Shown here one piece after another: positions 8,457 to 17,302 of a stretch of DNA of 43,641 nucleotides (positions are counted from its first letter, which is position 1; every line of letters starts with the position of its first letter). The translations under genes were made by a program, and so were the position numbers. The notes beneath the pieces are model-generated. The model worked only from the letters and a program-made list of their open reading frames with translations, was not told the DNA's origin and searched no databases. This DNA is from Gemmataceae bacterium (lineage in GTDB: Bacteria > Planctomycetota > Planctomycetia > Gemmatales > Gemmataceae): NCBI GenBank assembly GCA_009697105.1, contig SIAQ01000035.1, positions 1-43,641 of the forward strand, given 5' to 3'.

Positions 8457-9095
8457 TCACCCTTCCGGCGAGTCGAGCAACGCCTGCAACCGTTCCGCGA
8501 GCACCGGCGGCAGCTTCGGCAGCCAGGTCGCATTCACCAGACCCATGCCAATCAGGTCCAGCACATGAACCTGATCCTTGCGGCGATTCAACAGCAGTTT
8601 CATTTCGACGAGCGGCTCGAGCGCGATCACCCGGTAGTTTTCCGGGTCATCAATGGTCACAATTTCCGGTGCCGGCAATGGATGATCGGGTCGCACTTTT
8701 TCGCCGGCGAACAGTAGATGCACCGCCTCGCTCGGTTTGCCTTCAGGCCCATCGCGGAATATGATGACATCGAGCAACTCGCCCCGCACGAAACCGGCGG
8801 CTTCCAGTGTCGAGGTCACGGCATCGAGATCGGCGCGGCGGACGAGAATATCGACATCGCGCGTTGTGCGCACAGCACCGGCGTCGATAGTGGCAACCCA
8901 CGACGCGACCGCATTGCCGCCGACCACGGCATAGGCGATTCTCGCAGCGTTCAACGCGGAGGTTGCCTGCAGCAATCGTTCGCGCACTTTCAGCACGGCT
9001 CGCTCCATGCGGGCAAGGACTTCCACGCCCATGCCGACCGTCCTGGCGAAGGTCGGTCGTGGTGTGTCCATGGAAGGCGTGTGCGTTGGGATCAT
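8457..9095 (-). CDS. Nucleotidyltransferase-like protein
   Basis: 212 residues. AYAVVGGNAVASWV (about 55-67) and RTTRDVDILV (76-85) are the glycine-rich and metal-binding D-x-D motifs of minimal nucleotidyltransferase folds of the AbiEii/DUF6036 type; VIALEPLVEMKLLLNRRKDQVHVLDL is the following helical region typical of this group. Relatives include toxins of type IV abortive-infection systems and orphan proteins. No AbiEi-like antitoxin gene is adjacent: the nearest neighbour is the convergent Uma2 gene, 12 bases away. The first 40 residues are variable, and a downstream Met is possible as the start. Confidence 0.75.
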   Translation of the reverse strand: MIPTHTPSMDTPRPTFARTVGMGVEVLARMERAVLKVRERLLQATSALNAARIAYAVVGGNAVASWVATIDAGAVRTTRDVDILVRRADLDAVTSTLEAAGFVRGELLDVIIFRDGPEGKPSEAVHLLFAGEKVRPDHPLPAPEIVTIDDPENYRVIALEPLVEMKLLLNRRKDQVHVLDLIGMGLVNATWLPKLPPVLAERLQALLDSPEG

Positions 9096-9307
9096 CGTGT
9101 CATCTTATCACATCGAAACGCCAGCGCAAAGATGAGTTGAGCCAGTTGAGCCTGGACATTTTTTGTCAGGCCAAGCTTCACGCACTGCCACTTTGACATA
9201 ACTCAGCCCACCGAGTTTGGTTACTCTGTATTGTGCAAATTCTTTCATAGCATAGTCTTGAAGAAATTCGCACTTCTGGCACGCCGGTTGCTCTACAAAC
9301 TCTGACC

Positions 9308-9372
9308 CAAGGGAGATTCCCTTGACTTCGCCTGACTGCATCGCGCGAACTATTCGGCGAGTTTACTCGCCG
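9308..9372 (+). promoter_or_regulatory. Two perfect palindromes in the groEL1 leader
   Basis: CAAGGGA-GAT-TCCCTTG lies at 9308-9324 and CGGCGAGT-TT-ACTCGCCG at 9355-9372; the second ends 35 bases before the groEL1 ATG. Neither matches the CIRCE operator (TTAGCACTC-N9-GAGTGCTAA), and no CIRCE is present in 9096-9407. They are candidate operator or leader structures for the chaperone cluster. The rest of this 312-base gap shows no supported gene. Confidence 0.4.
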
Positions 9373-9407
9373 GCAACTAGCAAATACCTCGCAAGGAGAT
9401 CGACGAC

Positions 9408-11099
9408 ATGGGAGCGAAACAACTCTCCTACAGTGACGAAGCCCGTCAAAGCCTGCTCGCCGGCGTTAGCAAACTCGCTCGCGCCGTCCGATCAACTCTC
9501 GGACCCCGGGGCCGCAATGCCGTCATCGACAAGGGCTGGGGCAGCCCGACTGTCACGAAAGACGGCGTCACCGTTGCCGAGGAAATCGAACTCGAAGACG
9601 TGTACGAAAACATGGGCGCTCAGCTTGTCAAAGAAGCCGCCTCGAAGACCAGTGATGTCGCCGGCGACGGCACGACTACCGCGACCATCCTCGCCGAGGC
9701 CATCTATCGCGAAGGCCTCAAGAATATCGCTTCCGGCGCCGACCCGATGGCCCTGACTCGCGGCATCCAGAAGGCCGTCGAGTGTGTCGTCGCGGAGCTT
9801 CGCAAGATCGCCGAGAAGATCGACGATTCCGACGACAAGGAAATCACCGAAGTCGCCACCATCGCTGCCAACAACAACCGCGAGATCGGCGGCAAGCTCG
9901 CCGAGGCCATGCGGAAAGTCGGCGCGTCCAACGGCGTCATCACCGTTGAAGAAGGCAAGTCGGCCGAGACCGAAGTCGTCGTCGTGTCAGGCATGCAGTT
10001 TGATCGCGGCTATCTCTCGCCGCACTTCGTCACGAATCAAGAAGAAGTCATCGTCGAGATGGAGAACCCGTACATCCTCATCTACGAGGAAAAGATCACG
10101 ACGATCAAAAGTCTGATTCCGCTTCTCGAAATTATCTCGAAGGACAACGAGTCGCTCTTCATTATCGCTGAAGACATCGAAGGCGAAGCTCTTGCGACGC
10201 TCGTCGTCAACAAGCTCAAGGGTATCCTCAAAGTCTGCGCCGTCAAGGCGCCGGGCTATGGCGATCGCCGCAAGGCGATGCTCGAAGACCTCGCTACTCT
10301 CACGGGTGGCAAGGCGATCTTCAAGGATCTCGGCATCCAGCTTGAAAACATCAAGCTCACCGATCTCGGTCGCGCCAAGAAGGTCAAGGTTGACGCCGAA
10401 AACACGACCGTCACCGAAGGCGTGGGCGACAAGAAGGCCATAGAAGGCCGTTGCGACATGATCCGCAAGGAAATCGAACGGACCGACAGCGAGTACGACG
10501 TCGAAAAGCTGCAAGAGCGCCTCGCGAAGTTGGCGGGCGGCGTGGCCCAACTCAAAGTTGGCGCGGCGACCGAAACCGAAATGAAGGAACGCAAAGCTCT
10601 CTATGAAGATGCGTTGCACGCAACTCGTGCTGCCATCGCCGAAGGTATCGTTCCAGGCGGCGGCGTGGCGCTGTTGCAGACTCGCAAGGCGCTCGAAAGG
10701 CTCCAGCTCGAAGGCGACGAAGCGCTCGGCGCTCGCGTGCTGATTAACGTACTCGACATTCCGTGCCGAATGATCGCCGAGAATGCCGGCGTCGATGGCT
10801 CGGTCGTCGTCAATAACATTCGCCGCAGCAAAGAAAAGAACTACGGCTACAACGCCTTGACCGCCGAGTATGGCGATCTTCGCAAGGCCGGCGTCGTCGA
10901 TCCGGTCAAAGTTACCCGCAGTGCATTGCAAAACGGCTCCTCGGTCGCGTGTCTCCTGCTCACGACCGAATCGCTTGTCGCTGACATTCCGTCCAAGGAA
11001 AAGGCAGACGACCATCACGACCACGATCATGGTGGCGGAGGCATGGGCGGAATGGGCGGAGGAATGGGCGGCATGGGGGGCATGGGCGGCATGATGTAA
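9408..11099 (+). CDS. groEL: Chaperonin GroEL, copy 1 (with GGM tail)
   Basis: 563-residue 60-kDa chaperonin. It assembles into the double-ring ATP-driven folding cage in the cytoplasm and works with GroES. Visible signatures include STLGPRGRN (29-37), the nucleotide-binding GDGTTTAT (87-94), the apical [20 protein letters not shown] and the equatorial [12 protein letters not shown]. The C-terminus has a His/Asp-rich linker ([11 protein letters not shown]) and a long Gly-Gly-Met tail, the usual flexible cage floor. AAGGAGA precedes the ATG. It heads a same-strand cluster with groES, a second groEL, dnaJ and grpE. The His-rich insertion before the GGM tail could bind metal, which is inference. 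Confidence 0.97.
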   Translation: MGAKQLSYSDEARQSLLAGVSKLARAVRSTLGPRGRNAVIDKGWGSPTVTKDGVTVAEEIELEDVYENMGAQLVKEAASKTSDVAGDGTTTATILAEAIYREGLKNIASGADPMALTRGIQKAVECVVAELRKIAEKIDDSDDKEITEVATIAANNNREIGGKLAEAMRKVGASNGVITVEEGKSAETEVVVVSGMQFDRGYLSPHFVTNQEEVIVEMENPYILIYEEKITTIKSLIPLLEIISKDNESLFIIAEDIEGEALATLVVNKLKGILKVCAVKAPGYGDRRKAMLEDLATLTGGKAIFKDLGIQLENIKLTDLGRAKKVKVDAENTTVTEGVGDKKAIEGRCDMIRKEIERTDSEYDVEKLQERLAKLAGGVAQLKVGAATETEMKERKALYEDALHATRAAIAEGIVPGGGVALLQTRKALERLQLEGDEALGARVLINVLDIPCRMIAENAGVDGSVVVNNIRRSKEKNYGYNALTAEYGDLRKAGVVDPVKVTRSALQNGSSVACLLLTTESLVADIPSKEKADDHHDHDHGGGGMGGMGGGMGGMGGMGGMM

Positions 11100-11111
11100 T
11101 CGGCGGAGTGG

Positions 11112-11202
11112 CTAGTGGTTGGTGGCTGGTGGCTAGTGAATAACGACTAGTCTTCGCGCTAACGCAATCGTCATTCACTAGCCACCAGTCACTAATCACT
11201 AG
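11112..11202. repeat. Intergenic inverted repeat, 'CTAGTG' family
   Basis: Arms of 30 bp (11112-11141 and 11173-11202) pair with four mismatches around a 31-base loop. The unit is built from CTAGTG and GGTGGCT repeats. It occupies most of the groEL1-groES gap and ends 18 bases before the groES ATG. Confidence 0.85.
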
Positions 11203-11220
11203 ACACTAATTAGGTGGACC

Positions 11221-11526
11221 ATGAGCAAAGAAAAAGACAAGATCAAGCCTCTCGATGATCGTATCGTCGTCGAGCCGCTCGAGGCGGAAGAAAAGACCGC
11301 TGGCGGTATCCTGCTTCCCGACAGCGCGAAGCAGAAGCCCCAGCGTGGCGTCGTCATTGCCGTCGGCCCAGGCAGGATGCTCGATAACGGCACGCGAGCG
11401 GCGCTCGCTGTCACCAAGGGTGACGAAGTTCTGTATGGCAAATATGCGGGCAACGATGTCAAGCTCGGCGGCAAAGAAGTCAAAATCCTCCGCGAAGGCG
11501 ATATCCTCGCGAAGATCGTGAAATAA
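11221..11526 (+). CDS. groES: Co-chaperonin GroES
   Basis: 101-residue heptameric lid of the GroEL cage. Diagnostic segments are [20 protein letters not shown], then the mobile-loop [16 protein letters not shown], and further on [18 protein letters not shown] and [10 protein letters not shown] at the C-terminus. AGGTGG precedes the ATG. It lies between two groEL genes, with a repeat-filled gap on each side, so which of the two GroELs it serves, or whether both, cannot be told from position. Length is normal for the family. Confidence 0.97.
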   Translation: MSKEKDKIKPLDDRIVVEPLEAEEKTAGGILLPDSAKQKPQRGVVIAVGPGRMLDNGTRAALAVTKGDEVLYGKYAGNDVKLGGKEVKILREGDILAKIVK

Positions 11527-11533
11527 CCGTAGT

Positions 11534-11609
11534 GCCGCTTGCGGCTTAGCGCTCGAGCATACCATCGAGCGTTCCGGCGTTTCGCTGTGAGCGCTAAGCC
11601 GCAAGCGGC
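11534..11609. repeat. Perfect 21-bp inverted repeat between groES and groEL2
   Basis: Arms at 11534-11554 and 11589-11609 are exact reverse complements (family 'CGCTTGCGGCTTAGCGCTC') around a 34-base loop. It starts seven bases after the groES stop and ends 27 bases before the groEL2 ATG. The same family occurs at 3861, 16672 and 23387. Confidence 0.92.
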
Positions 11610-11636
11610 CTGGAAATACTTTTGGAGTTCGTGAAA

Positions 11637-13277
11637 ATGGCCAAGCAACTACTCTATACCGACGAAGCCCGTAAGAAGCTACTCGCGGGTGCCGAAAAGC
11701 TCGCCAAAGCCGTCGGCAGCACGCTCGGACCGACCGGGCGTAACGTCATCATCGAAAAATCGTTCGGCGGGCCGACCGTCACCAAAGACGGCGTCACCGT
11801 GTCGAAGGAAATCGACCTTCCCGATCCCTTTGAAAACATGGGTGCCAAGCTCGTCAACGCCGTCGCTCAGAAGACCAGCGACATCGCCGGCGACGGCACG
11901 ACCACCGCGACTATCCTCGCGTTGTCGATCTATCAGGAAGGCCTCCGCAACATCACCGCCGGTGCCAATCCGATGTCCATCAAGCGCGGCATCGACAAAG
12001 CCGTCGATGCGGTTGTCGCTTTCCTCGAAACCAGCTCGAAGCGCATCCCCGCCTGGGACAAGGGCGGCGAGGCGATGCTCATCAATGTCGCCAGCATCTC
12101 TGCCAACAATGACGAAGTCATCGGCAAGATGATGGCTCAAGCGTTCGAGAAGGTCGGCCAGGACGGCGTCATCACCGTCGAAGAAGGCAAGACCGCCGAG
12201 ACCACGCTTGATTTCGTCGAAGGCATGCAGTTCGACAAGGGCTATATCTCCCCGTACTTCATCACCGACGCCGTCGAGATGAAATGCATCATGGAAGATG
12301 CCTATATCCTCCTGTTTGAGAAAAAGCTTTCCGGTGTGCGCGACATGATTCCGCTGCTGGAAAAGATTCACCAATCGGGCAAACCTCTGCTCATTATCGC
12401 TGACGACGTCGAAAGCGAAGCACTCGCCGCCCTCGTCGTCAATCGGCTTCGCAGCGGCTTGAACGTGTGTGCCGTCAAATCGCCGGGCTTCGGCGATCGC
12501 CGCAAGGCCTTGATGGGCGACATCGCGACGCTGACCGCAGGCCAATTCATCAGCGAAGACCTCGGTCTCAAGCTGGAAAATATCGAGTTGGCACAACTCG
12601 GTCGGGCCAAAAAGATCATCGTCGAGAAGGAAGGCTGCACAATCATCAACGGCGCTGGCAAGAAAGACGCCATCATGACGCGAATCGACCAGATTCGCGC
12701 TCAGATGAACCAGACCGAAAGCGAATACGACAAGGAAAAGTTCAGCGAACGGTTGGCGAAGCTCACCGGCGGCGTGGCGATCATCAAGGTCGGCGCGGCA
12801 ACGGAAGCCGACATGAAGCAGAAGAAAGGCCGCGTCGAAGACGCTCTGCACGCAACCCGTGCAGCCGTGGCTGAGGGCATCCTCCCTGGTGGCGGCGTGG
12901 CATGCATCCGTGCGATCAAGGCCGTCAATGAGGTCGTCAAGACGCTTCACGGCGACGAGAAATCCGGCGCGGAGATTGTCGGTCGCGCTCTCGAGAAACC
13001 GGTTCGCATCCTCGCCGAGAACTCAGGCCAAGACGGCGCGGTTGTTGCCGACGAAGTCCGCATCCGTGGTGAGAAGAGTTTCAACGTCGGTTTCAATGCC
13101 TTGACTGGCGACTACGAAGACATGATCAAGGCTGGCGTCATCGACCCGACGAAGGTCACGCGCTCGGCCCTGCAAAACGCCGCCAGCATCGCCGGCCTGA
13201 TGCTGACGACGGAAGTCATGATCACGCGCATCGACGCCGACGCCCCGGGCAACACCGTCTCCGGAGCGATTCGGTAA
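11637..13277 (+). CDS. groEL: Chaperonin GroEL, copy 2 (no GGM tail)
   Basis: 546-residue second GroEL, beginning [20 protein letters not shown]. It keeps [17 protein letters not shown] (86-93), the apical [20 protein letters not shown] and the equatorial [12 protein letters not shown]. Its C-terminus ends in an ordinary polar sequence ([13 protein letters not shown]) and lacks the Gly-Gly-Met repeats of copy 1, so the two products probably differ in cage floor and client range, as described for divergent chaperonin paralogues in other phyla. GGAG lies nine bases before the ATG at 11637; a TTG at 11622 would overlap this ribosome binding site and is rejected. Which copy is the housekeeping one cannot be decided here. 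Confidence 0.96.
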   Translation: MAKQLLYTDEARKKLLAGAEKLAKAVGSTLGPTGRNVIIEKSFGGPTVTKDGVTVSKEIDLPDPFENMGAKLVNAVAQKTSDIAGDGTTTATILALSIYQEGLRNITAGANPMSIKRGIDKAVDAVVAFLETSSKRIPAWDKGGEAMLINVASISANNDEVIGKMMAQAFEKVGQDGVITVEEGKTAETTLDFVEGMQFDKGYISPYFITDAVEMKCIMEDAYILLFEKKLSGVRDMIPLLEKIHQSGKPLLIIADDVESEALAALVVNRLRSGLNVCAVKSPGFGDRRKALMGDIATLTAGQFISEDLGLKLENIELAQLGRAKKIIVEKEGCTIINGAGKKDAIMTRIDQIRAQMNQTESEYDKEKFSERLAKLTGGVAIIKVGAATEADMKQKKGRVEDALHATRAAVAEGILPGGGVACIRAIKAVNEVVKTLHGDEKSGAEIVGRALEKPVRILAENSGQDGAVVADEVRIRGEKSFNVGFNALTGDYEDMIKAGVIDPTKVTRSALQNAASIAGLMLTTEVMITRIDADAPGNTVSGAIR

Positions 13278-13284
13278 CAGAAAT

Positions 13285-13405
13285 GAGCTATCAGCTATCA
13301 GCTATCAGCTATCAGCTATCAGTTGGAAGCCGTCAGCGACGAAAACCCCGGTCCTCCCCCGACTCGGTGTTTTTGCTGATAGCTGACGGCTGATAGCTGA
13401 TAGCT
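13285..13405. repeat. Inverted repeat built from tandem AGCTATC units
   Basis: The left arm is about five tandem copies of AGCTATC (13287-13322). The right arm (13375-13405) is GCTGATAGCTGACGGCTGATAGC and neighbouring sequence, complementary to it in several registers. It fills the groEL2-dnaJ gap. A related single arm occurs at 26743-26775. This kind of 'TATCAGC' repeat is a common intergenic sequence in environmental genomes. Confidence 0.85.
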
Positions 13406-13422
13406 TTTGTCGTGGAGCGCAC

Positions 13423-14550
13423 ATGAGCAAGCGGGATTTCTACGAAGTGCTCGGCGTGGGCAAGACCGCTTCCGACGACGATCTCAAGAAGGCCTATCGC
13501 GCTCTCGTTATGAAGTATCACCCCGATCGCAATCCCGGCGATGACGAAGCGGCTGAGAAATTCAAGGAAGCAGCCGAGGCGTTCGGTGTTCTCAGCGATG
13601 CCGAAAAACGTCAAATCTACGATCGCCATGGCCACGAAGGATTGAAAGGCACGCGCGCGCCTAGCTTCGGCGATTTCGAATCGATGTTTCAAGGCACATC
13701 GTTCGGCGACATCTTTTCCAGTTTTTTCGGCGGCGGTAAGCGCGGCCCGCAGTCAGGCCAAAGTCTCGGCCTGACCCTCGAAATCAGCCTCGTCGAAGCG
13801 TATCACGGTTGCAAGCGAACCGTCGAAATCCCGCGTAACGAACACTGCCCTGATTGCACGGGCTCCGGTGCCGCCAAGGGCAGCAAACCCTCGCGCTGCC
13901 GCCAATGCCAAGGCTCCGGAAAGATGCAGGTCCGCATGGGATTCATGTCGATGCAGACGCCATGCAACGCATGCGGCGGGGCAGGCTCGGTCATCACCGA
14001 TCCGTGCGGCAAATGCCGAGGTCGCGGCAAAGTGAAGGTCACGCGAAGTCTCGAAATCAACATTCCCGCCGGCATCCAGAGCGGCCAGCGGATGTCGCTG
14101 CGCGGCGAAGGCGAAGCCGGCGAATCGGGAGCACGGGCAGGCGACTTGCTTGTCGAGGTTCATGTGGGTGATCACGATTTGTTCCGCCGCAAGGAGGACG
14201 CCCTCATTTGCCAGGTGCCGATCACGTTTAGCCAGGCCGCCTTGGGTGCGGAGATCGAAGTGCCGACGTTCGACGGCCCGATCAAAGAAAAGATTCAGCC
14301 CGGCGTGCAATCAGGCGATACGATTCGCGTGGATCGCAAAGGCATGCCGATCCTCGGTGCCGGCGGTCGGCGTGGCGATTTGCACGTCATCCTCGTCGTC
14401 GAAACGCCGCGCAATCTCTCAACGCGCCAAAAAGAACTGATGCGAGAATTAGCCGACCTGGATCACAAGAACGTATCTGTCCATCGCAAAAGTTTCTTCG
14501 ACAAATTGAAAGATCTGTTTACCAGTTCGGAAGACGCGAAGAGTAAGTAG
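13423..14550 (+). CDS. dnaJ: Chaperone DnaJ
   Basis: 375-residue Hsp40 that delivers unfolded clients to Hsp70 and stimulates its ATPase. A J domain (residues 3-70) has the HPD motif in [12 protein letters not shown] Phe/Gly-rich linker follows ([15 protein letters not shown]). Four zinc-binding repeats are present: [24 protein letters not shown] and CGKCRGRG. The C-terminal client-binding domains contain [15 protein letters not shown] and [23 protein letters not shown] precedes the ATG. It sits between groEL2 and grpE on the same strand, each gap carrying a long inverted repeat. The Hsp70 gene itself lies on the opposite strand at 17864-19600. Confidence 0.97.
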   Translation: MSKRDFYEVLGVGKTASDDDLKKAYRALVMKYHPDRNPGDDEAAEKFKEAAEAFGVLSDAEKRQIYDRHGHEGLKGTRAPSFGDFESMFQGTSFGDIFSSFFGGGKRGPQSGQSLGLTLEISLVEAYHGCKRTVEIPRNEHCPDCTGSGAAKGSKPSRCRQCQGSGKMQVRMGFMSMQTPCNACGGAGSVITDPCGKCRGRGKVKVTRSLEINIPAGIQSGQRMSLRGEGEAGESGARAGDLLVEVHVGDHDLFRRKEDALICQVPITFSQAALGAEIEVPTFDGPIKEKIQPGVQSGDTIRVDRKGMPILGAGGRRGDLHVILVVETPRNLSTRQKELMRELADLDHKNVSVHRKSFFDKLKDLFTSSEDAKSK

Positions 14551-14579
14551 GTCTTGGATCTCAATCCGAAATGACATTC

Positions 14580-14660
14580 AAGCCCAGCGGTGAGGTACTC
14601 CGAACCCCTGGGATTTCTTTGGCTGATCCCAAGGATTCGGAGTACTTCACCCTTGGGCTT
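14580..14660. repeat. Inverted repeat between dnaJ and grpE ('CTCCGAACC' family)
   Basis: Arms of 35 bp (14580-14614 and 14626-14660) pair with a few mismatches around an 11-base loop. The sequence is open in the grpE frame, which creates a false 38-residue N-terminal extension from 14571. Relatives lie at 6903, 36555 and 39257. Confidence 0.9.
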
Positions 14661-14684
14661 AAGTTTGATACTGGAGACCGAACC

Positions 14685-15197
14685 ATGAGCGACGAAGCCT
14701 ACCCGGAAATCGCCATACCGCCGCAACTGACGCCGGAGGAACTTGATGTCCTTCGCAAGAAGGCGGGCGAGCGCGATCAGTATCTCGATCTGGCGGCGCG
14801 TGCACGCGCGGAGTTTGAAAATTACCAGAAGCGCAACCAGCGCGACCGCGAACTGGAGCGCAAGTACGCGTTCGGTCCGCTCGCGCTCGACCTGCTGCCG
14901 ATCTACGACAACCTCGACCGTGCCGTCGTCGCCTCACAACAGGCCGGCGACACAGGCCCACTCACGCAGGGCGTGGCGATGGTCATCGGGCAATTTCTGG
15001 AGTTGCTCAAACGTCACGGCATCACACGGATCGACTGCGTAGGCAAGCCGTTCGATCCCAATCTACATCAGGCTGTCATGCAGAAACCCGTCGAGGATGT
15101 CGAACCGAATACGATCCTGCAAGTGCTCGAACAGGGCTTCCTCAATCAAGACCGCGTCCTTCGGCCAGCGAAGGTTATCGTGTCCACGAAGAGCTGA
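14685..15197 (+). CDS. grpE: Nucleotide exchange factor GrpE
   Basis: 170-residue co-chaperone that releases ADP from Hsp70. The N-terminal half is a long charged helix (LRKKAGERDQYLDLAARARA, with EFENYQKRNQRDRE following), and the beta domain contains the family sequence GKPFDPNLHQAVMQ and ends near GFLNQDRVLRPAKVIVS. The start is the ATG at 14685, with GGAG about ten bases upstream; the open frame from 14571 is only read-through of the adjoining inverted repeat. It is last in the groEL1-groES-groEL2-dnaJ-grpE series. Confidence 0.95.
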   Translation: MSDEAYPEIAIPPQLTPEELDVLRKKAGERDQYLDLAARARAEFENYQKRNQRDRELERKYAFGPLALDLLPIYDNLDRAVVASQQAGDTGPLTQGVAMVIGQFLELLKRHGITRIDCVGKPFDPNLHQAVMQKPVEDVEPNTILQVLEQGFLNQDRVLRPAKVIVSTKS

Positions 15198-15247
15198 GGC
15201 TCACGTTGTGATACAATGACGGCATCACCAAACTGGAGGATCGAACC

Positions 15248-15628
15248 ATGAGTACCGCAACAACCGTCACTATCGTAAATCGTGGCCGAGGACCGCAGCT
15301 TTCGACGACGCGCATTACCGTGATGGATGTGTTCTACCGGGCGCATCGCGGCTATGGCGTGGACGAAATCCGCGACGTCATGCCGATGCTCTCGCAAGAA
15401 GAGATCGACGCAGTGATGGATTACATCAACGCAAATCGCGACGAGTTGGCCGAGCGCGACCGGCGTGTGGAGGAAATCCAGACGAAGCGAATAGCCGAGC
15501 AGCATGCCCGCGGCGGCATCTTCGCGCCGGTGGATGAGGACATGACGGACGAGCAATGGCATGCCCGCCTCCGCGAAAAAATGAACAAACGAATCGCGGA
15601 GAAAAACGGTGAGAGGCATCCTCGCTGA
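15248..15628 (+). CDS. DUF433 family protein, probable antitoxin
   Basis: 126 residues. The DUF433 core is GPQLSTTRITVMDVFYRAHR, then a helix-turn-helix-like stretch (VDEIRDVMPMLSQEEIDAVM) and DYINANRDEL. These small proteins resemble antitoxins and are usually encoded directly upstream of a DUF5615 PIN-like protein, as here. The C-terminal 70 residues are charged and probably form a helical tail that masks the toxin. GGAGG precedes the ATG. The gene overlaps the next by 20 bases, which implies translational coupling. Confidence 0.8.
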   Translation: MSTATTVTIVNRGRGPQLSTTRITVMDVFYRAHRGYGVDEIRDVMPMLSQEEIDAVMDYINANRDELAERDRRVEEIQTKRIAEQHARGGIFAPVDEDMTDEQWHARLREKMNKRIAEKNGERHPR

Positions 15629-16016
15629 CATCCATATGCAACCCGAGGTCGAGCAACTCGTAGCTGCAATGCAAGCGGGGCCGTTGAACGAGTATTGGGA
15701 ATTGCGTGGGCTGGCTCTCTATGTGCTTGACGAGGTTAGACTCTCACCTGATTCGACCGATTTGGCGATCTGGACTACGTGTCAAGCCGAGGGATTGGTG
15801 CTCGTAACGAACAATCGTAATGAGGATTCGGTCGATTCACTCCAAGCAGCGATTCGGACATTGAATTTGCCGACCTTGCTTCCGGTATTTACGATTGGGA
15901 ATCTGAATCGACTCAAAAAAAGCCGAAGCTATGCAGATCGCGTTGTGAAACGGTTCCTGGATTACCTTCTCGACATCGACAGCGTTCGCGATACCGGGCG
16001 ATTGTATCTGCCGTGA
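15609..16016 (+). CDS. PIN-like (DUF5615-type) putative toxin
   Basis: 135 residues starting at a GTG that lies inside the DUF433 gene, with GGAG about eight bases upstream. An early acidic strand (GILADIHM) and a central hydrophobic strand followed by acid and Asn (GLVLVTNNRNEDSVDSLQ) match the pattern of PIN-like Mut7-C/DUF5615 nucleases, where the block is usually VLVTND. Together with the DUF433 partner this looks like a type II toxin-antitoxin pair acting as an RNase. The N-terminal Asp motif is less standard than in canonical members, so activity is uncertain. Confidence 0.65.
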   Translation: MRGILADIHMQPEVEQLVAAMQAGPLNEYWELRGLALYVLDEVRLSPDSTDLAIWTTCQAEGLVLVTNNRNEDSVDSLQAAIRTLNLPTLLPVFTIGNLNRLKKSRSYADRVVKRFLDYLLDIDSVRDTGRLYLP

Positions 16017-16046
16017 CTACCGTGACATCAAGGAGAAATGGTTCAC

Positions 16047-16382
16047 ATGCCAACCTATGAATACCAATGCGACGCCTGTGGGCATCGCTTCGATGAATTG
16101 CAGAGCTTCAGCGAGCCGACGCTGAAGAAATGTCCCGCGTGCAAGAAGAAGAAATTGCAGCGTCTGATTGGCACCGGGGCGGCGATCCTGTTCAAGGGCG
16201 ACGGGTTCTATCAGACCGACTATCGCAGCGAATCGTACAAGGCGGCGGCCAAGGCGGACGCGACTCCGCAAACAACCGAAAAATCCAACACGGACGCGCC
16301 AAAAACCACGGGTGATACGAAAGCTACGACCACACCTGCGAAGGCGGACGCACCGAAAACGGCCACCAAAAATGCGAAATGA
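16047..16382 (+). CDS. FmdB-type zinc ribbon protein
   Basis: 111 residues beginning MPTYEYQCDACGHRFDELQS, the unmistakable start of FmdB/CxxC regulatory-type zinc ribbons. Cys8, Cys11, Cys29 and Cys32 bind zinc; GFYQTDYRSESYK follows. The C-terminal 45 residues are a low-complexity Lys/Ala/Thr/Asp tail, probably disordered. AAGGAGAA lies at 16030-16037: the ATG at 16038 would be only two bases away, so the ATG at 16047 is the better start and also matches the family. Function is unknown; a regulatory or rRNA/protein-binding role has been suggested for the family. Confidence 0.88.
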   Translation: MPTYEYQCDACGHRFDELQSFSEPTLKKCPACKKKKLQRLIGTGAAILFKGDGFYQTDYRSESYKAAAKADATPQTTEKSNTDAPKTTGDTKATTTPAKADAPKTATKNAK

Positions 16383-16398
16383 CGCCGGGAGTTGACCG

Positions 16399-16638
16399 AT
16401 GAGTAAAATACGCTGCCCAATATGTGACAAAACCATGGACCATCAAGGGCCGAAAGAATGGCCGGATTGGCCTTTCTGCTGCCGTCGGTGTCGATTGGTT
16501 GACCTGGGTCGCTGGCTGGGCGGCGCTTACTCTATCCCAGCCTCTGTTGAAGAGGAGGATGTCGACGAGACTGATCCCGAGTCTCACTCCCGTTATCCGG
16601 CCGTTCCTTTGGCCGAACCCCATACAGAGCAGGCGTAG
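16399..16638 (+). CDS. yacG: DNA gyrase inhibitor YacG
   Basis: 79-residue YacG/DUF329 protein. Zinc is bound by CPIC (Cys6, Cys9) and by Cys of FCCRRCRLVDLGRWL (27/28 and 31), the highly conserved family block. The Escherichia coli homologue binds the GyrB C-terminal region and inhibits gyrase. The acidic C-terminus (EEEDVDETDPES) is typical. GGGAG precedes the ATG. It follows the FmdB-type gene by 16 bases, so the two are likely co-transcribed. Confidence 0.88.
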   Translation: MSKIRCPICDKTMDHQGPKEWPDWPFCCRRCRLVDLGRWLGGAYSIPASVEEEDVDETDPESHSRYPAVPLAEPHTEQA

Positions 16639-16661
16639 TTCACTGCGCCTCTCTTTTTTTT
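16631..16661 (+). terminator. Weak hairpin plus T tract after yacG
   Basis: AGGCG at 16631-16635 can pair with CGCCT at 16646-16650, followed by CTC and eight T. The stem is short (5-6 bp) and contains the yacG stop codon in its loop, so termination may be partial. Confidence 0.45.
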
Positions 16662-16671
16662 GCGCGCGCTG

Positions 16672-16731
16672 ATTCCGCTTGCGGCTCAACGCACGGACAA
16701 TTCCACGCGAGCGCTAAGCCGCAAGCGGAAT
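16672..16731. repeat. Inverted repeat before the NYN gene ('CGCTTGCGG' family)
   Basis: Arms of about 21 bp (16672-16692 and 16711-16731) pair with a few mismatches. The right arm ends four bases before the ATG at 16735 and contributes AGCGGA, the nearest thing to a ribosome binding site for that gene. Confidence 0.85.
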
Positions 16732-16734
16732 ATC

Positions 16735-17286
16735 ATGAAGATGTCCTACATCATCGACGGGTACAACGTCATCTATGCTCTCGGCTTGCTTAACACGAAG
16801 GGCGGCGAGGGCCGACTCGAAGCGGCCCGAAACCGCCTTCTCGCCTATCTGAGTGAATCATTCGGCGAACGTTCGGCACGTGTGACCGTCGTATTCGACG
16901 CCAAGCGTGCACCACGAGGCACCCAGAGTGAGCAGATCGTTTTCGGGTTGAACGTCGTCTTTGCGTCTGGCGAAAAGAGTGCGGATGATTGGATCGAAAT
17001 CGCCATTGATCAATCGCGTGAGCCACGCAAGTTAGTGGTGATCTCGAACGATACGCGAATCCAAGAGGCTGCCCGACGACGCGGTGCGCAGGCGTGGAGC
17101 GATCAGGACTTGCTCAACGATTTCGATACCGATTCCCAAAAGACGCGAGTCGAACCAGATCGGCAACCGGACGATCGCCCCGGTCCCGACACGCCCGAAG
17201 AAGTGCAACATTGGGTTGACGAATTTTCGTCGATCGTGGACGATCCAGAATTGCGAAAGTTTCTCGATCAGGATCGATTCGCGTGA
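16735..17286 (+). CDS. YacP-like NYN domain ribonuclease
   Basis: 183 residues. MSYIIDGYNVIYALG at the start carries the first acidic residue of the NYN/PIN fold; VTVVFDAKRAPRG, ADDWIEIAID and LVVISNDTRIQEAARRRGAQ supply the remaining conserved acidic positions and strands. This is the YacP/Rae1-like group; Bacillus subtilis Rae1 is a ribosome-associated mRNA endonuclease. The C-terminal 60 residues are charged and proline-rich. The start codon follows an inverted repeat; an upstream frame from 16660 is read-through of that repeat and is rejected. Confidence 0.85.
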   Translation: MKMSYIIDGYNVIYALGLLNTKGGEGRLEAARNRLLAYLSESFGERSARVTVVFDAKRAPRGTQSEQIVFGLNVVFASGEKSADDWIEIAIDQSREPRKLVVISNDTRIQEAARRRGAQAWSDQDLLNDFDTDSQKTRVEPDRQPDDRPGPDTPEEVQHWVDEFSSIVDDPELRKFLDQDRFA

Positions 17287-17302
17287 TCGTTTCCAAGGCC
17301 TG

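Noticed and set aside
9108-9341. Minus-strand 77-residue frame in the groEL1 leader
   Set aside because: No ribosome binding site or family; one CxxC only; overlaps candidate regulatory palindromes.
9987-12950. Long minus-strand frames opposite groEL1 and groEL2
   Set aside because: Mirror translations caused by biased third-codon positions; the sense strand is certain.
13285-13405. Tandem AGCTATC units considered as a CRISPR or satellite array
   Set aside because: The unit is seven bases without spacers, and the far side is its inverse complement, so it is one inverted repeat.
14571-14684. 38-residue N-terminal extension of GrpE
   Set aside because: It is read-through of an inverted repeat; the ATG at 14685 has a ribosome binding site and fits the family.
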